Part shown: positions 22,543-35,639 of the stretch, piece after piece
Numbering within the stretch: the stretch's first letter is position 1
How the letters are laid out: the number at the start of each line of letters is the position of its first letter
Source of the DNA: Poecilobothrus nobilitatus
Lineage: Eukaryota; Arthropoda; Insecta; Diptera; Dolichopodidae
DNA length: 64,000 nucleotides
Direction: 5' to 3'
Assembly: GCA_947095535.1 (NCBI GenBank)
Contig: OX352774.1
Span: forward strand, 211,160,965 to 211,224,964
Notes under the pieces: model-generated
Told to the model about the DNA's origin: nothing
Databases searched by the model: none
What the model saw: only the letters and a program-made list of their open reading frames with translations
Translations under genes and position numbers: made by a program

Positions 22543-24240
22543 AAATCTAAAAATTTTGTTTAAAACGTTTTTTAATTTCTTATTTAAAATTTTGAGAAAA
22601 TATTTTTTTATATTGTAATTCACTGCAAATATTATAAGGTTCCAAAAAAAAATTATGTATAAGTATAACAGGCATTGGATACATAAAAACAAAACAAAAA
22701 ACATAATTTAATCTGCCACAAATTATGATAAAATTGAATAAAAACTCAAGAAGGAAGTATTTTTGTAATATAATATAATTTTTAAATCTTTTTTTTTTCT
22801 AAAGGATTAAGTTCTATTGATAGAAATTATATTATAATTTTTAATTGGTTTAATTCACATATATTTCAGTAATAAAAGAGTTTTATATTACTTAAAAGAT
22901 TTTTTTTTTAAATGAACAAAAACATAAATTATTTCAAAATTGAGTTATTCGGTTTGTCCTTTGAATGAATCACATAATATATGTATGTATAAAAACATAT
23001 ATATTTAAAATTGATTTGCACCAACTAAATGCAGTACACAAAAAATCTTTTATAGAAAATGATATGACATAAAAAAAAAAAAAAAAAATTGTTATATTTT
23101 CAGATTTTAATTTTTTTTTTTTTATATTTTTTGCACTATCACAGTTTCAGAATAGCTTTTCTTATACTTCCATGAAAGATTTATGTTTCATGATAGAAAT
23201 TATTTTATTATGTTTTTTTTAGTTTTTTTTTTTGATATTATAATAATCATATAAAATAAAAAAAAAAAAAAAAACACCTTTATATATATATATATACATC
23301 TATATTTTATATATATTTATTATTAAATGAAAGGATAATGTATCATAATATGAGATAAATGAAATGAGAAAAGAAGCTGCTGTGATGCAATGATTAGATT
23401 TTTCAAGATAATATATTGCTTAAGGATATGATATATGTATATATATATAACTGAAGTTAAATTTATATATATGTATATATTTTGATAATATATAGAACGA
23501 GTATGATGTTGTAGTATTATAAATATCAAAAAAAAAAAAAATAAAGGCGCATATAATAGAATAATTTCTATAGTTTTCTTTTATAAAAAAAAAAGTTTTT
23601 CTTGTTAAATATTACAACAATGTTATTCAATGAACTTGAATAAATTCAATTATTTTCGTAACTAAAAACGAATTTATTGCATTTATCTTTAATGTTTTTT
23701 TTTTTTTTTTTTTTTGTGCAACATTGTGGTAATATAAAATATATGTTTTTTTTTTTTTTTTGGTGTCAGTTTTTTGTCATAAAAACAAATGTAATAATAA
23801 TATATTGTAGATGTTGCATAAGAATGAATAATATAATGTAATATTTGAAAGATGGTTATGATTTAAATTATTTGACAGATACATTTTATTTTTTAATCAT
23901 ATAAATTAAATTTTAAAATTCTGTAATAACAAAAATTGTTTAAAATTTTTATTTTCATAGTTATTTATTTATTTACTTTAAACATTTCTTGAAATTTTTT
24001 TATAATTATTAAGATACGTTATAACATTTATAAAATTTATTTTATTCCAAAGAAATTCCGAAGACATTCCAAATATTCTCCTTTTTTTGAAGCTGAAGGA
24101 AAAGTATATATTAACAAAACTAATGGATGTAAAATTCCCTCAATCATTGGCAAGCCCAAGCCTAAAAACTAATTAGTATGTTAAGTTCTGTAAGAAAAGT
24201 AAATGTCTAAAAAATAGATTGAAAAGTTTCTTGAGTTCTT
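22543..24240. other. AT-rich non-coding DNA
   Basis: No gene is recognised. TA microsatellite at 23,280-23,297; long T runs at 23,696-23,715 and 23,747-23,761. The last 200 bp may belong to the upstream part of the RT relic that follows, but no motif is readable there. Confidence 0.5.
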
Positions 24241-24830
24241 TTGCCAGACGAGCAATTTGAATTTAGATCGCAATATTCTACCACACACATCATATAATGT
24301 GCATCATAAATATTATCAAATGTTATCAAAATATTAAAAAATTGGTCGAAATGATCACATTAGACATTGTTGCGTTTCAACACAATGTGACACAAGGCCT
24401 TAATTCATAAACTATATACAGTCATAATACGCTCATATGTAACTAAAATTATACAAAGTTTTTTCAACTAACAGATATATAAATTGAATAATTAATTAAT
24501 TAAGAGAAATCGGTTCCTTATCATATCAATGAAGATGTTTCACAAGACTCTTGTTTATCGCAGATAAATTACAATATATATTCCTCAGATATTTCTTCTT
24601 CAAAAATCTATAAACTTGCTCTTTTTGTATATGATACCGCCTAATGATCCTGCTCTTTCTATCCCAACGAAATTCAACCTAATCTCAAAGTAGATTTCTC
24701 CAATTTATAAAACTACTTTTCTAAATGGAAGATAAAAATAAATAAAGAGAAAGCTAAAGCAGAGAAAGCTAAATTCTTTACCAAAATGTGCAAGGTATGT
24801 TCTTCTTCAAATAAAAATTTAAATCTATAA
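24241..24830 (+). pseudogene. Decayed non-LTR retrotransposon reverse transcriptase (Jockey-like)
   Basis: Two reading frames carry RT motifs in the right order. At 24,241 the frame reads LPDEQFEFRSQYSTTHI, the LINE RT region normally written as QFGFR. From 24,534 one continuous frame reads DVSQDSCLSQINYNIYSSDI (the PQGS..SP...NIY region). It reaches VYDTA at 24,627-24,641, where the catalytic Y/F-A-D-D motif should be, so the first catalytic Asp is lost. After stops TAA and TGA it continues NEIQPNLKVDFSNL, a third stop, then NYFSKWKIKINKEKAKA and KFFTKMCK, the KW.IKIN..K motif of Jockey-type RTs. One net frameshift separates the two parts. No endonuclease is recognised upstream and no 3' end downstream. 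It is certainly inactive; the clade is tentative. Confidence 0.75.
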
Positions 24831-26439
24831 ATAACTTTAATATTAAACACGCAATGAGAAAATTAAAAGTAAAGGTCGGTTGTTTTATTAAAAATTGAAA
24901 TTGTTTCAATAAAATTTTATTTTAAAAATTTTTGTATACATATCTGCAATTATGGAAACAAAAAAAAATTAAACATAAAATAAAAAAAAAAAAGATATCA
25001 TTAAAATCTTTATATAATGTAGATATTAATGGCATTTTTAACTGTTAAAATTAAATTAACCTAACAGATACTTATTAGAATAATTATGAATATCTACAGT
25101 GTTTGTTTTAGCACTATAAGTACCTAAATTAGATTTTTTGATTTATTTGTAGGTGAGAAATTAATCGTTTTAATTTTGAAATAATGGTTGAATAAGATTT
25201 TAGAGTAGATTTTTTGTTGATATTAATTGGTTTTACTTAAAGAAACTTGAAACTAATTTCGATTGTATTTGGATGCATATACTTCGAAATTAGACTATCA
25301 CATGTTAATATAGAAACAAATATATTTTTAAAAATGTTTGATTTTAATTTGTATAATCCTGATTTCCTATTAATAAGTCAATATGTATATAAAATTTTAT
25401 TGTTTGATCTAAAAGAATTCTCAAATATTTAAAATTTTTAAGATACGTATTTAAAAGGCAGTATGTGTTAATTAAGTTTTATAAGATTATCTTGTTTATG
25501 TTTTCAATCATAGAATTATTTTAATTTAAAAAAAAGGTGCTTATCTTGCTAAACTTTTATAAAACTAATATTGAAAATGTATTCTTAATAAATGTTTGCT
25601 TTTTAGAATATTTGAAATTTATGAAATTAGAGAGACCATTTATATTGAATCAAAATTAATTTGCAATTAAGAATTTGTAAATATATATTTGAAATTAAGT
25701 AATTAATAACTATAGAATGTAAAATTTTAAATATGTTACCTCTTTGTCTCTTGGTTATTTTGAGAAAAATCGAAAAATCACTATATTTGTGTTTATATGC
25801 AGAACACTTAAATAAAATAAAATAAAATCAGCTGTCTCCACCACAGGACCGACCGCCACTACACGAAAAGTACAATGCCAAAATTTATAAATTTTTGACA
25901 TAATAATTTATATCAAAACAAAATAACTTCTAATAATTTAACAACATTTTGTTTTATTAACAATAACAATAATAAGCAATGAAATCGTAAAAATATAATG
26001 TGCATTCATTCATACATCCATTTACATTATTATGTAATGTACATGATTTTTTTTTCATTCAAAAATATTAGAAGTAAAAAATAATAAAAACTGTAAACAA
26101 ATACAAAACAAACATAAGAATAATATTGAATCTGCTAACAAAAATTTTATCGTTGTAATTTTATGTCATCAACAAAAGAATAATATGCATAGATATAAAG
26201 TACATATGTATATAAATTTTTAAAGATATAAAAAAAAAAACAAAAAAAAATTGTTCATATAAATTTATATGGAGTGTTATATATGAAATTTGGACTTGGA
26301 TTTGGAAAAAAATTAAATAAAAGTTAAAGTTAGTCGGATCAAAAAATATTCTATGGCAAAGTTGTTACTTTTTACTTAATGTGTAACAATTTTTTCTTAA
26401 TAATTTTTCCCATAATGTTTTTCTGTTAAAAATGAAATT
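24831..26439. other. AT-rich non-coding DNA
   Basis: No gene is recognised. The only GC-richer spot is about 25,828-25,872 (CAGCTGTCTCCACCACAGGA), too short to interpret. The open frame 25,247-25,432 is low-complexity. Confidence 0.55.
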
Positions 26440-26620
26440 TCAAAAAATTCCACTCAGTCGTTTAGGCTGTACACGTACCCACAGACATACACATACACAG
26501 ACATAAATCACTCTAAACATTTTTTTACAGCCATCTACGCACCGGAGTAGTGCATTTTTGCCAAAATCTCGGATACAAATTTTTGGGCGAAAATAACACC
26601 TACCTTATTCATAATTGTAT
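26440..26620 (-). repeat. Transposon relic, possibly DINE/Helentron-like
   Basis: On the - strand a GC-richer stretch reads GCAAAAATGCACTACTCCGG, TGCGTAGATGGCTGTA, then GTCTGTGGGTACGTGTACAG, then CCTAAACGACTGAGTGGAAT, followed by GAAATTTC. This parallels the DINE-like heads in this window (GTCCGTCCGT..., then ACTCAAAAACTAAGAAAG, then TTGAAATTT), where a GTCYGT string precedes a purine-rich phrase. Nucleotide identity is low, so kinship is uncertain. There is no coding frame. Confidence 0.35.
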
Positions 26621-28744
26621 GCGGTTTGTAAAAAAACTATAAAATATTTATTAATTTGCTCTGTATGAGTATTTGGTTCCCATTCATAAAATCTATTAAG
26701 TGATTAAATTTCAGATTCATTGTTTTAAGTTTTCACAAAGCCGGTGGCGAGATTTTAACGTATTGTGAAAAATTGCATATCACATAGTTTTTAAAGTTTG
26801 GTTTTTCATTTATCGAAAGAAAAATAACCTTTATAAAAATTCACCACTATTCATTTCATTTAATTCAAATAACCAAATTTTTATTCTCATTTTGTATAAT
26901 AATTAATAAACCAAAAAAATCAGGATATTCTGAAATTTTAAAATTCTTTTAAAAATAACAAAAAAACATTCAAAGTATATAATTAATATAATTAAAATGG
27001 AACAACCGTGAAATATAAGAATTGACAATAGAACAACTTTAAATAAATATAAGATTTCGAAGATAATCATAGAAATGGCAAGGACAAACTAAGCGAAAAT
27101 TTGGGAAAAAACTGCATTTTACTAAAATAAGTGAAATTAGAATAATACATATAGCTATTTATCTATATATATACTTATATGATTTACGCCATATAAAAAT
27201 TACTTTATATGAATCTATAATAAATGAGTTCATCAAACTCTCATTTAATTATTAAACTCTCATTAATAAGACGAATAATGATTTTATGATGATTTTAATG
27301 AATTTGTCGGGTAAAATTCGTTTAAATGAAGTGGGTTCACACATGCCGAAACAAATTGAAGATTGACAAATTGAAATTGTACTTTGAATTACTAAAAAAA
27401 AAATTTTTTTTTATATAACTTTTTGTGTTATTAACAGACAATGTCATACATATTGCCACCTTACTTTTTTCCAATTTACAGCTATTTTTTTGGTATTTTT
27501 CAAATTATATATTTAGCATCAACAGCTTAACTAAAAACTAGAAAAGATTTAATGATAATACTAGTGATTTTTTATGTATGTTAAAGGGTTAAGGTACCTT
27601 AAATAAATAACTTAATTTTTTTTTTTTTAATTTAATTTATTTATAAAAATTTTTGAAAAATTTCAATTAATATTTCAAATAACTCTTAAAGTTTAAAAAT
27701 AAAATTTGCAAAAAAATTTAGTTAATAGAAAAATACCATTATAACCATCTACTCATTTCTTAAATTTTTTTTTTTTATTTTCATACATTTTATATGTTTC
27801 CTTTCAAAATCTTATGTTTAATACTAATATTAATTTTCTATTTTATACATTATATATATAATATTATATACATAAAACTGTAGATAAATAAATGTACTGC
27901 ATTAATTTATTTCTAATTAGTCTTTGATTATCAACAGTCCGCCTCATCAGACCACATCAACTTTGGATAACTATAAAATGGTAATTTAGAATTATGTGTA
28001 TATTAATTTATTTTTGTATATACATATAACCAAAATAAAAATACAGATATGTATATAATATAATATAAATTTGTATATGTGTTATAGGAATTCTTATTAA
28101 AGAGGGGATAAATAACCGCATAAGTTGAAAGCACAACTTTTAAGGATTTGTATTATATAAAATTTTTTTTTTTTCTTATTGTTTCTGTTATTATTATTAT
28201 TATTATTGGTGATTTTATCTTCTTTGTTCAGATTCAATTAGCACATTAAGGAAGTTTTGACCAACTAATGGACATATAATGGAATTGTATTTTCTAAGAT
28301 AATTAAGAAATTTTCCAAAAACATAACATACATATATATATCTCTATATATATATATGTATATATATTAGCACAAATAAATTGTTTGTACATATTTGCTG
28401 TTTTTTTTCTTTTCTTCTTATGAAACTATCATTAGATGTCTGGTGCTAATAGTTCTTCTTCTTTTTCTTCGTGGTAGATAATTATATTTTTTGAGATTAG
28501 ATCTGCTTCATTAGTTGCAATTAATCTATATAAGTAAAATTTTGTATACATTAATAGCTACTATTCATATTATAATGTTTATCTATGTGCAAAAAAAAAA
28601 AAAAATAAAAAAAAAAAAAGAAATGAACGAAAATATTTTGTCAGGATATCAATAATTTGATCCATTAGTTTGAAGCTAATTTTTTGAAGTATAGAAATTA
28701 ATTTGTATAATAGTGAATTTAGAAAATATATGTATATATATATA
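26621..28744. other. AT-rich non-coding DNA
   Basis: No gene is recognised. A TTA trinucleotide array is at 28,187-28,207, TA runs are at 28,330-28,372, and A-runs at 28,591-28,619. Confidence 0.55.
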
Positions 28745-28815
28745 TTTATTTGAATATATATGCATATATATTTATTTGAATATATATACATATATATTTA
28801 TTTGAATATATATAC
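28745..28815. repeat. 26-bp tandem repeat
   Basis: About 2.7 copies of a 26-bp unit beginning TTTATTTGAATATATAT and ending CATATATA. Units start at 28,745, 28,771 and 28,797; one G/A difference separates the first two. It is embedded in a wider TA-rich region (28,725-28,870). Confidence 0.75.
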
Positions 28816-29324
28816 TGTTTATAAATATATGATATAAAAAATATATAAAGTTATATAAAATATATATATATTTATATGATATCTCCATATGTTTTAACCA
28901 AAAGTTAAAAATTTAAGGAAGAAATTTTTTTTTGAACTTAATTAATTAAATAATATTACTTTGTTTTTTCACATTTTCCGATGAGACATTTATTATTAAA
29001 TTAAAAAATTTTTATTCATGTTTTCTATAAAAATAGTTTTCTTCAGTTATAACATCAACAGTTTAACTTACTTATTTTTTGTGATAAAGTGTTACAGACT
29101 TTTACATAAAATTGCGAAAAGTTTAAAGTAATCTATTCTCGAATTATTTTTAGTAGTAGTAGTAGTAGCAGTAATGATTGTGCAGAAGGAAATTAAACAG
29201 TGATTTAGCTTCAACTTATTATCCTTCAGTTATGCGCAAATTTTAAGAAAAAATAATTAATCAGAGACTTAATCACATTTTTTTTAGCTATAAATTAGAA
29301 TATACAAAATTATGAACAGAATTT
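28816..29324. other. AT-rich non-coding DNA with a TAG microsatellite
   Basis: A (TAG)n run lies at 29,151-29,168. Nothing else is recognised. Confidence 0.55.
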
Positions 29325-29535
29325 TGCTGCAGTGCTCTTAATTCGACGACCTTTTAATCGAATGGTCTTAGATTCAAACCACAGTCTAGATAAAGGTCTT
29401 AGATTAGAGAAACCCTAGCAGTATTAATAAATATTACCACTATAAGATAATAGATGGCGCAAAATTGCAATATGTATTTGTAATTCATAATCTTGTAGAA
29501 TATTTGCAGTCAAATAATGAATGGCTTTGTGAAAA
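29325..29535 (+). repeat. Possible second tRNA-derived SINE family, copy 1
   Basis: The head reads TGCAGTGCTCTTAATTCGAC, GACC, then a box-B-like AGATTCAAACCAC (29,371-29,383). Downstream, AGAAACCCTAGCAGTATTAA and AATATTACC lead into ATAAGATAATAGATGGCGCA, TAATCTTGTAGAATA and a degenerate end. Two of these blocks recur in the same order at 56,560-56,625 (AACCCTA...CAGTA...AATATTACC) and 56,866-56,955 (ATAAGATAACAGATGGTGCA...TAATCTTATACAATA). The head resembles a tRNA from box A to box B but is mutated. It is distinct in sequence from the 43.2/62.7-kb SINE. Family membership is inferred from only two copies. Confidence 0.4.
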
Positions 29536-30809
29536 AAATTATTTAAGAAATTGAACTTTTATCTATAGTATAAATGACGACATAGGTAAAAAAAACAGAA
29601 CGGATGCTCTATGTTATTTGTAGGAGTGTAAAGAAAAATAATTAATTACTTTGGACTTAATTTAGATATACGAAAATCATTCATAATCGAAAGAAATTGT
29701 TGTAGTAATTTACTATAAATTAATTTATTACAAGTATACGTTTAAAAGAAATAATATTTCACCTTTTTTTTTTTAAAAATTAGATTATTTGGGGATACTA
29801 TTTTTGTCTGAAGTTCAATCAATTATAAAATAATAATTGTCCTTGACTGTTATTCTCTTATAACAGTGTCAAACATGTTTAAAATTTTGCTCTACATTAG
29901 ACTTTTTGAAATTTGAATTGTAGTTATTAATGTTGGTATCATTTTGTTTAATTTTTTTCTTTTTGGTATTTAAAATAACAATATAATTATTATAACATTA
30001 AATGCCAATTTTAAAAGTATATTTTAACAGTTAATTGACTTAATTTTGACATATAATAAATAAATATAACTGTTGTTATTGTTATGTCAGCATTTTTTTT
30101 TATTATTAATTTTATTCAGCTGCACTATTACTCGTATATATGTTTATTATGATATTATATAATTTTCAAGTTTTAGCAAAAAAAAAATGTTATAAATTTT
30201 AGAAAATAAATAATAATTGGTGTCTAAAAAATCTCCTAAATATTTTCTTGATATTAAAATTTTGTATTAAATATATTAGATTAATTCTTTATACTAACAT
30301 AAATACATTTAATCGTATAAAATGCAAAAAAAAATCTTCGCATTATAAAATTCTACAATCAAAAATAATCTGTCACTTTTAATTTTTTCTTTTTTTTATA
30401 CCTAATAATTTTATTAGATTAACACCCAACCACCAAAGGAAAAAATATATATCTATTTAAAAAAAAAGATATATATTTTTATGTATAGTAGGTATACGTA
30501 TGTTTATTCTTCTGTATTAAGTGTATTTTCAAAGTTAATAAAGTACAAGGGTCCAAGAAAACCAAAACGAAAAAAAAAAAACAAAATAAATAAATATAAA
30601 GTACATTTTGTTCATGACATCAAGACCTATTATAACAGAGAAGCTCTTGTGTTAAAGTAAAAAAAAAAATTAAAAAAAAACAAAAACAAATCTTTTTTAT
30701 TTGATCCTTGATGAGAAATAATTCCTGCCTAACATCAACAATCTGATTTATTATGTATTATTATCCTGTCTGTCGCATGTTTATTCTTATATATATCTCT
30801 TTTTTTCAT

Positions 30810-30833
30810 TTATATATATATATATATATATAT
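30810..30833. repeat. (TA)n microsatellite
   Basis: An uninterrupted TA dinucleotide run of about 12 units. Confidence 0.85.
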
Positions 30834-33800
30834 TATGTATATATATTCTTTTTTTTTTAACTTACTAATGATCTCTTTTCTTCTAGTTCAATAGAGCATG
30901 AATGTTCACTTGCCGACTTTTTATATACAAAAAAAAAAAAATTAAAACGATAAAAACCAAACAACTTAAGTTCAAAGATTATTTTCGGGATTTTCATTTG
31001 GTCTGGATAAATTTCATGATGACGTTAAGAATTTCATTCTTAATTCTTTCATTTGTTTTTTTTTTTCTGGTTTTTTTTTCATTTGAAAATCTCAAAATGA
31101 TTTGATTTATTTTTTTACCTTAGCAAATATTATAGTACATATTACTTAATAAATAAAATAATTCTCAAAAAAAAAAAAAAAAAAAAAATCCAAATTACCA
31201 AAAATAAAAAAAAAGGACATTCATAGGAAACTGAAATTACTTGAAGCATGCTATTTTTAATGAGATTACCTGGTAGGAGATAAATTTTTATATATATATA
31301 TATATTTATAAATTAATAGAAATCACATGTACATATTATATTTTTATTTACAAAATAAAATAAGAATGGACATTTAATGGCATTATTAATTACATAAATT
31401 ATATACCTTTTATACAATATATATATAGTAAAAGATAATTTTGATGTCCATAAATAATATACTTAATGTATATGAACATTAAATAAAGGAGTGGGTGATC
31501 ATTTGACATTATATACAAATATATAAAGAATCTAAATAAGAAATTTTATGATAATTTAATTAAAAGAATTTTTTTTTTTTTTATACAACATATTATTATT
31601 AAATACACTTTATAACAAAAATAAGATTATATACAATATACAAAGATCTATAAAAGTATATATAATAAGTAATAAACTTTTTAAATTACTATTAATATTC
31701 CTCATAGTTTTCTTTTTTTTTTTTTTTGTTCCTTATTATTATTTTATTTTACTGATATCCTGAATTCATTTAACTGCATGCATTCTTATCGGTATAAAAA
31801 CTGTAGTCAAGGTGCAGTGGTTTTGTGGTTTTTCAAAAACCTAATGTTGATTATCAAAAGGATTAATTTTGAAAAACTTGACATAATGTTGGAAAAGATA
31901 AAACATGAATAAGAAAAAGGAAAAGGAAAAAAAAAAAAAAAACAATTTAATTGCTTTGATTGGTTTATAAAGAGTTGAAAGACAAGCAGACAATTATGTA
32001 TAAAATTTTGTAGTATAAATTGAATAACACAATTAAGTTACATATATTTATTGAAAAATATGTTTTCCTATAGGATTATGTTTTTCTATAGAATATTTTA
32101 AAAGCTATTTTATTCTCAAATACATTTTTAAGTATTTTTTTTTTTTTTTTTTGTTAATTATTATTAAATTATTTACTTAGGTATTGTAATTTAACGAACC
32201 TTATAAATGAAATTTAACAAAACATTGCTTCTGTCAAATTATTAACTCCTGTTTAAATATTCATATTCATTAGTCATATAATATAAAATTAATTCATTTT
32301 TTTTACATAAAAGAAAAATATAGATAGTAAAGAATTTATTTTTATATTGTAATATAAAATACATAAAATTTATCCTTTTTATATATATATATATATATTT
32401 TTTTTTGTAAAATATGTAACCATAAAATTTTTTTATCTAAAAATTTATTCTCTATATAATTTTTTGCAAATATATAAATATTATTTTTATGGTATTCATT
32501 ACACCATAGTTTTTTTTTCTTTTTGTATTTTCTTATATCCTTTATTTAAAAGCAGGAAAAGAAAAGAAAAATTTGAAAAAAAAAAAGAAAAAAATAGTAA
32601 GTACTATGGTCAAAGGTAAAAACGATCAAGAACCAAATAAAAAAAAAAGAAAAAAAATGTCTTAATAAATGTTTTTGTTTTTTATACTCTGTTCAAATGT
32701 CCTTCTTTAGGTTACAGTTTTTCTGTTCCGTGTCGTTTTTTTTTTCCCAGTAAGGAACTTAAAATGTTATATTTTTTTTACCTTATCGTTCTTATATTGA
32801 CTTTCAGTTCTTTTCCAACCTTATAACAACTTTTCTTAACATAATTCTATTGTATATATGAACATATAAATATACATATATCGAATGATACACATACAAC
32901 AGTAATTTACAAAAGTTTTTTTTATGTTCTTTAAAGTTTTTTACTACGTTCTACGTTCACATATTATGTTAAAATATTAAAAATCCTTAATCCATATCAA
33001 ATTCTATATATATTATAAATAGATATAGGTACCTATTCATTAAACACTTGGAAATTTTAAAATTATAATTGGAAATATCAGCTTTTAAATTAAATGAATA
33101 TTCAACTACATTTGAACTATATTACATTTTCTTTGAACTTAAGAAACGGTTGTTTTATTCAATATAAAATCAAAATAATTAAATTCAAAGAAACCTCATA
33201 CATGCAAATTGAGTTTTTCTTCAAAATGTGGTTATAACTATTTAATGTAGAATTGTTATAAAGAATTTGATCTTGCGATTTAACATGGGAAAAGAAAATT
33301 CACAAATTTAATACATAATACGGGACAGTGGCAACAAAATTTAATATTTACAGATTCGAAATTCTGAGGTAGTTTTTTTTTAAAACGAGTAATAGAAACC
33401 CATTTCTTGTGAGAACTTCTAAAATGTGAATTATGCTTCCATTTATTCTCTTTTGTCCAATTTTTCTACTTCACTTTTTTCCTCATTTAAACAAACCTAC
33501 ACCAACAATGTACAAAAGAATCCCTTTCTATAGTTTGGTTAGCGCATAAAACAAAAATTTTGTATTTCAATAAGTAAGTAGTTACATATTTGAACTAAAA
33601 TAAATATTTATGATCTGACAAATGACCTTGAAGAGGTCAAACAATTAAATAAGAATAAATTTTCATAATTCAATCTTTGAATAACGAAAAATTGAAAAGA
33701 TTATATGAAATGGCGTATGAATAACGTCTAGGAATTAACTATATATAAAATTGACATATATTATATTGTTTTTCTGGACCCATTACCTATCTATCATTCA

Positions 33801-34483
33801 AAGCCACTTTTAGATTGAAAATTTTTGTATGGCAATTAAAAACTTAAATTGGAAATTTGATAATAATTAATTTTCACAAAAGATTATAGAGTCAAAGATC
33901 TAACGATTTGCATGAATAGCCATAAAACTTTATTTTATATTATTAAACTAAATAGTAAACGATAACTTTTAAATTTAATTGAGTTTAAGTTTATAATTTT
34001 TGTAAATTACTGTAATATCTATTACAATAGGTAAATATAGATACATATTATAATGGTTTTCAGAAATAAATATAAAAAAAAAGCAAAAATAAGGAACCAA
34101 AAGAAGAACAAAAAAAAAAAAAAAATTAAAAACTAGAAATAAAATCAAGATCACAGATAGGAAGTCGCAATGCAAAAGGACATTAAATACATAAAATAGG
34201 AAGAAACATCATGAAAATTTATTGGCATTGTTATATTATTGTATCTATAGATTTTGACATATATATTTAGATTTATATGTATATAATACCATACATTAAT
34301 TTTTTTTTGTTGTCATTGGTTTTTAATGTTTACTGTTTTTTTTTTTTTTTTGTTGTACAGTAGATAGTTATTTTGCAATTTATTTCCAATTATGGTCCTA
34401 TTTTTTTTGTTTCGTTTTTATTTTTATTGTTACTTGTCCTGTCCTGTTATTCTGTTGTTATTCTTGTTGACATTCAACATTTT

Positions 34484-34508
34484 GATGATGATGATGATGA
34501 TGATGATG
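34484..34508. repeat. (GAT)n microsatellite
   Basis: 25 bp of perfect GAT repeat (about 8.3 units). In one + frame it translates to a run of Asp within a short open frame (34,373-34,558). The flanks are T-rich low-complexity sequence, so this is a microsatellite and not an acidic protein segment. Confidence 0.9.
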
Positions 34509-35639
34509 TCCTTTATGAGCTTATTAGAATTTTCTATTTTTTTTTGTTAATATTTTGATTTACCTTTAGAAATCATCAAAATTTAAGGGGAATTTATTCA
34601 TTTTTTTTTCACCTTTATACAAAAGGTGGGTAATAATTTGGAAATAATGGTGTAATAATGTTTGAAAAAGGATATCTATACAATATGTTTTTTTTTTTTT
34701 CGTTTTTTGGTTGAGTATATAATCAAGAATAAATGAATAATAATAATGTAGTAATTATACTCTATATTTTTATTTATTTATTTATTTTTTTTTTTTTTTC
34801 AAAAGAAATAAGAGTTCAGGTGCCAAGTAAAACAAGTAAGTGTACCTTAATGTATGTTAAAAAAAAAAAAAATACATAAAAAAAGTGAAAATGAAAGTAA
34901 ATTATTTTGGACATTAGGTTGTTATTTATTAATTATTAAGAATTTTCTATAAGTATACTATGTTCTGTATTTATATTTGATATTTTTATTATTATCCTGT
35001 TTCTTTATTGTAATTTTTTTTTTACATGTGTATCTATATAGATAGATATATATATATAAATATATATCTAGATACATATATCTAAAATAAATTTATATAA
35101 ATTAATAGTAAAATACAGTATGATATTAATTTGAAAATTTTTATTATTGTTTTTGTTTAGGAAATGAAAAATTTCCTTTTTACATTTATTACAAAATTTT
35201 GCTTTATCAAGTAAATTTTCATTGTTAATTATTTTCTAAAATACTTATCTGATTTTGAATTATTTGAAAAGTTTAAGTCAAAATAATATGTAATTAAATT
35301 CATATCAAAATAATCATTGTTAAAAGTAAATTTAAATATTTAAAATTAATTTTTAGAAACTGAAGATTTGTAGAATATTTTGAATACGCTACAAATTGAA
35401 TTTTTTAATTGGTAAACAGATTTAAAGTAAATAAAACCTTATATCAAATTTGCAGAATATAATAAATAAGGTTTATTTATATAAAGCACATAAAGACATA
35501 ATTCTTTTAATAGATTCATATTTAATATAATTGTGTCGGTGATTGTGAACTGCAAATAAAATAAATTATCAAATCTCAACTGAGAATTAGAATAAAATTC
35601 AAAATTTTACCTAGTTGAGAAGACGAAATATTACCTTTA

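Larger units (their letters stand above)
29536..35639. other. AT-rich non-coding DNA with microsatellites
   Basis: Six kilobases without a recognisable gene. Long A/T runs occur (31,169-31,188 A; 31,711-31,727 T; 32,136-32,152 T), and a polypurine tract lies at 32,555-32,596. Chance frames at 30,902-31,105, 33,975-34,175 and 34,373-34,558 are low-complexity. Two microsatellites are listed separately. Confidence 0.55.

Noticed and set aside
28725..28870. CRISPR-like regular repeats
   Set aside because: Units are contiguous 26-bp tandem copies without unique spacers, in a eukaryotic TA-rich context.
34373..34558. Open frame with a run of Asp
   Set aside because: A (GAT)n microsatellite inside T-rich sequence; no coding context.
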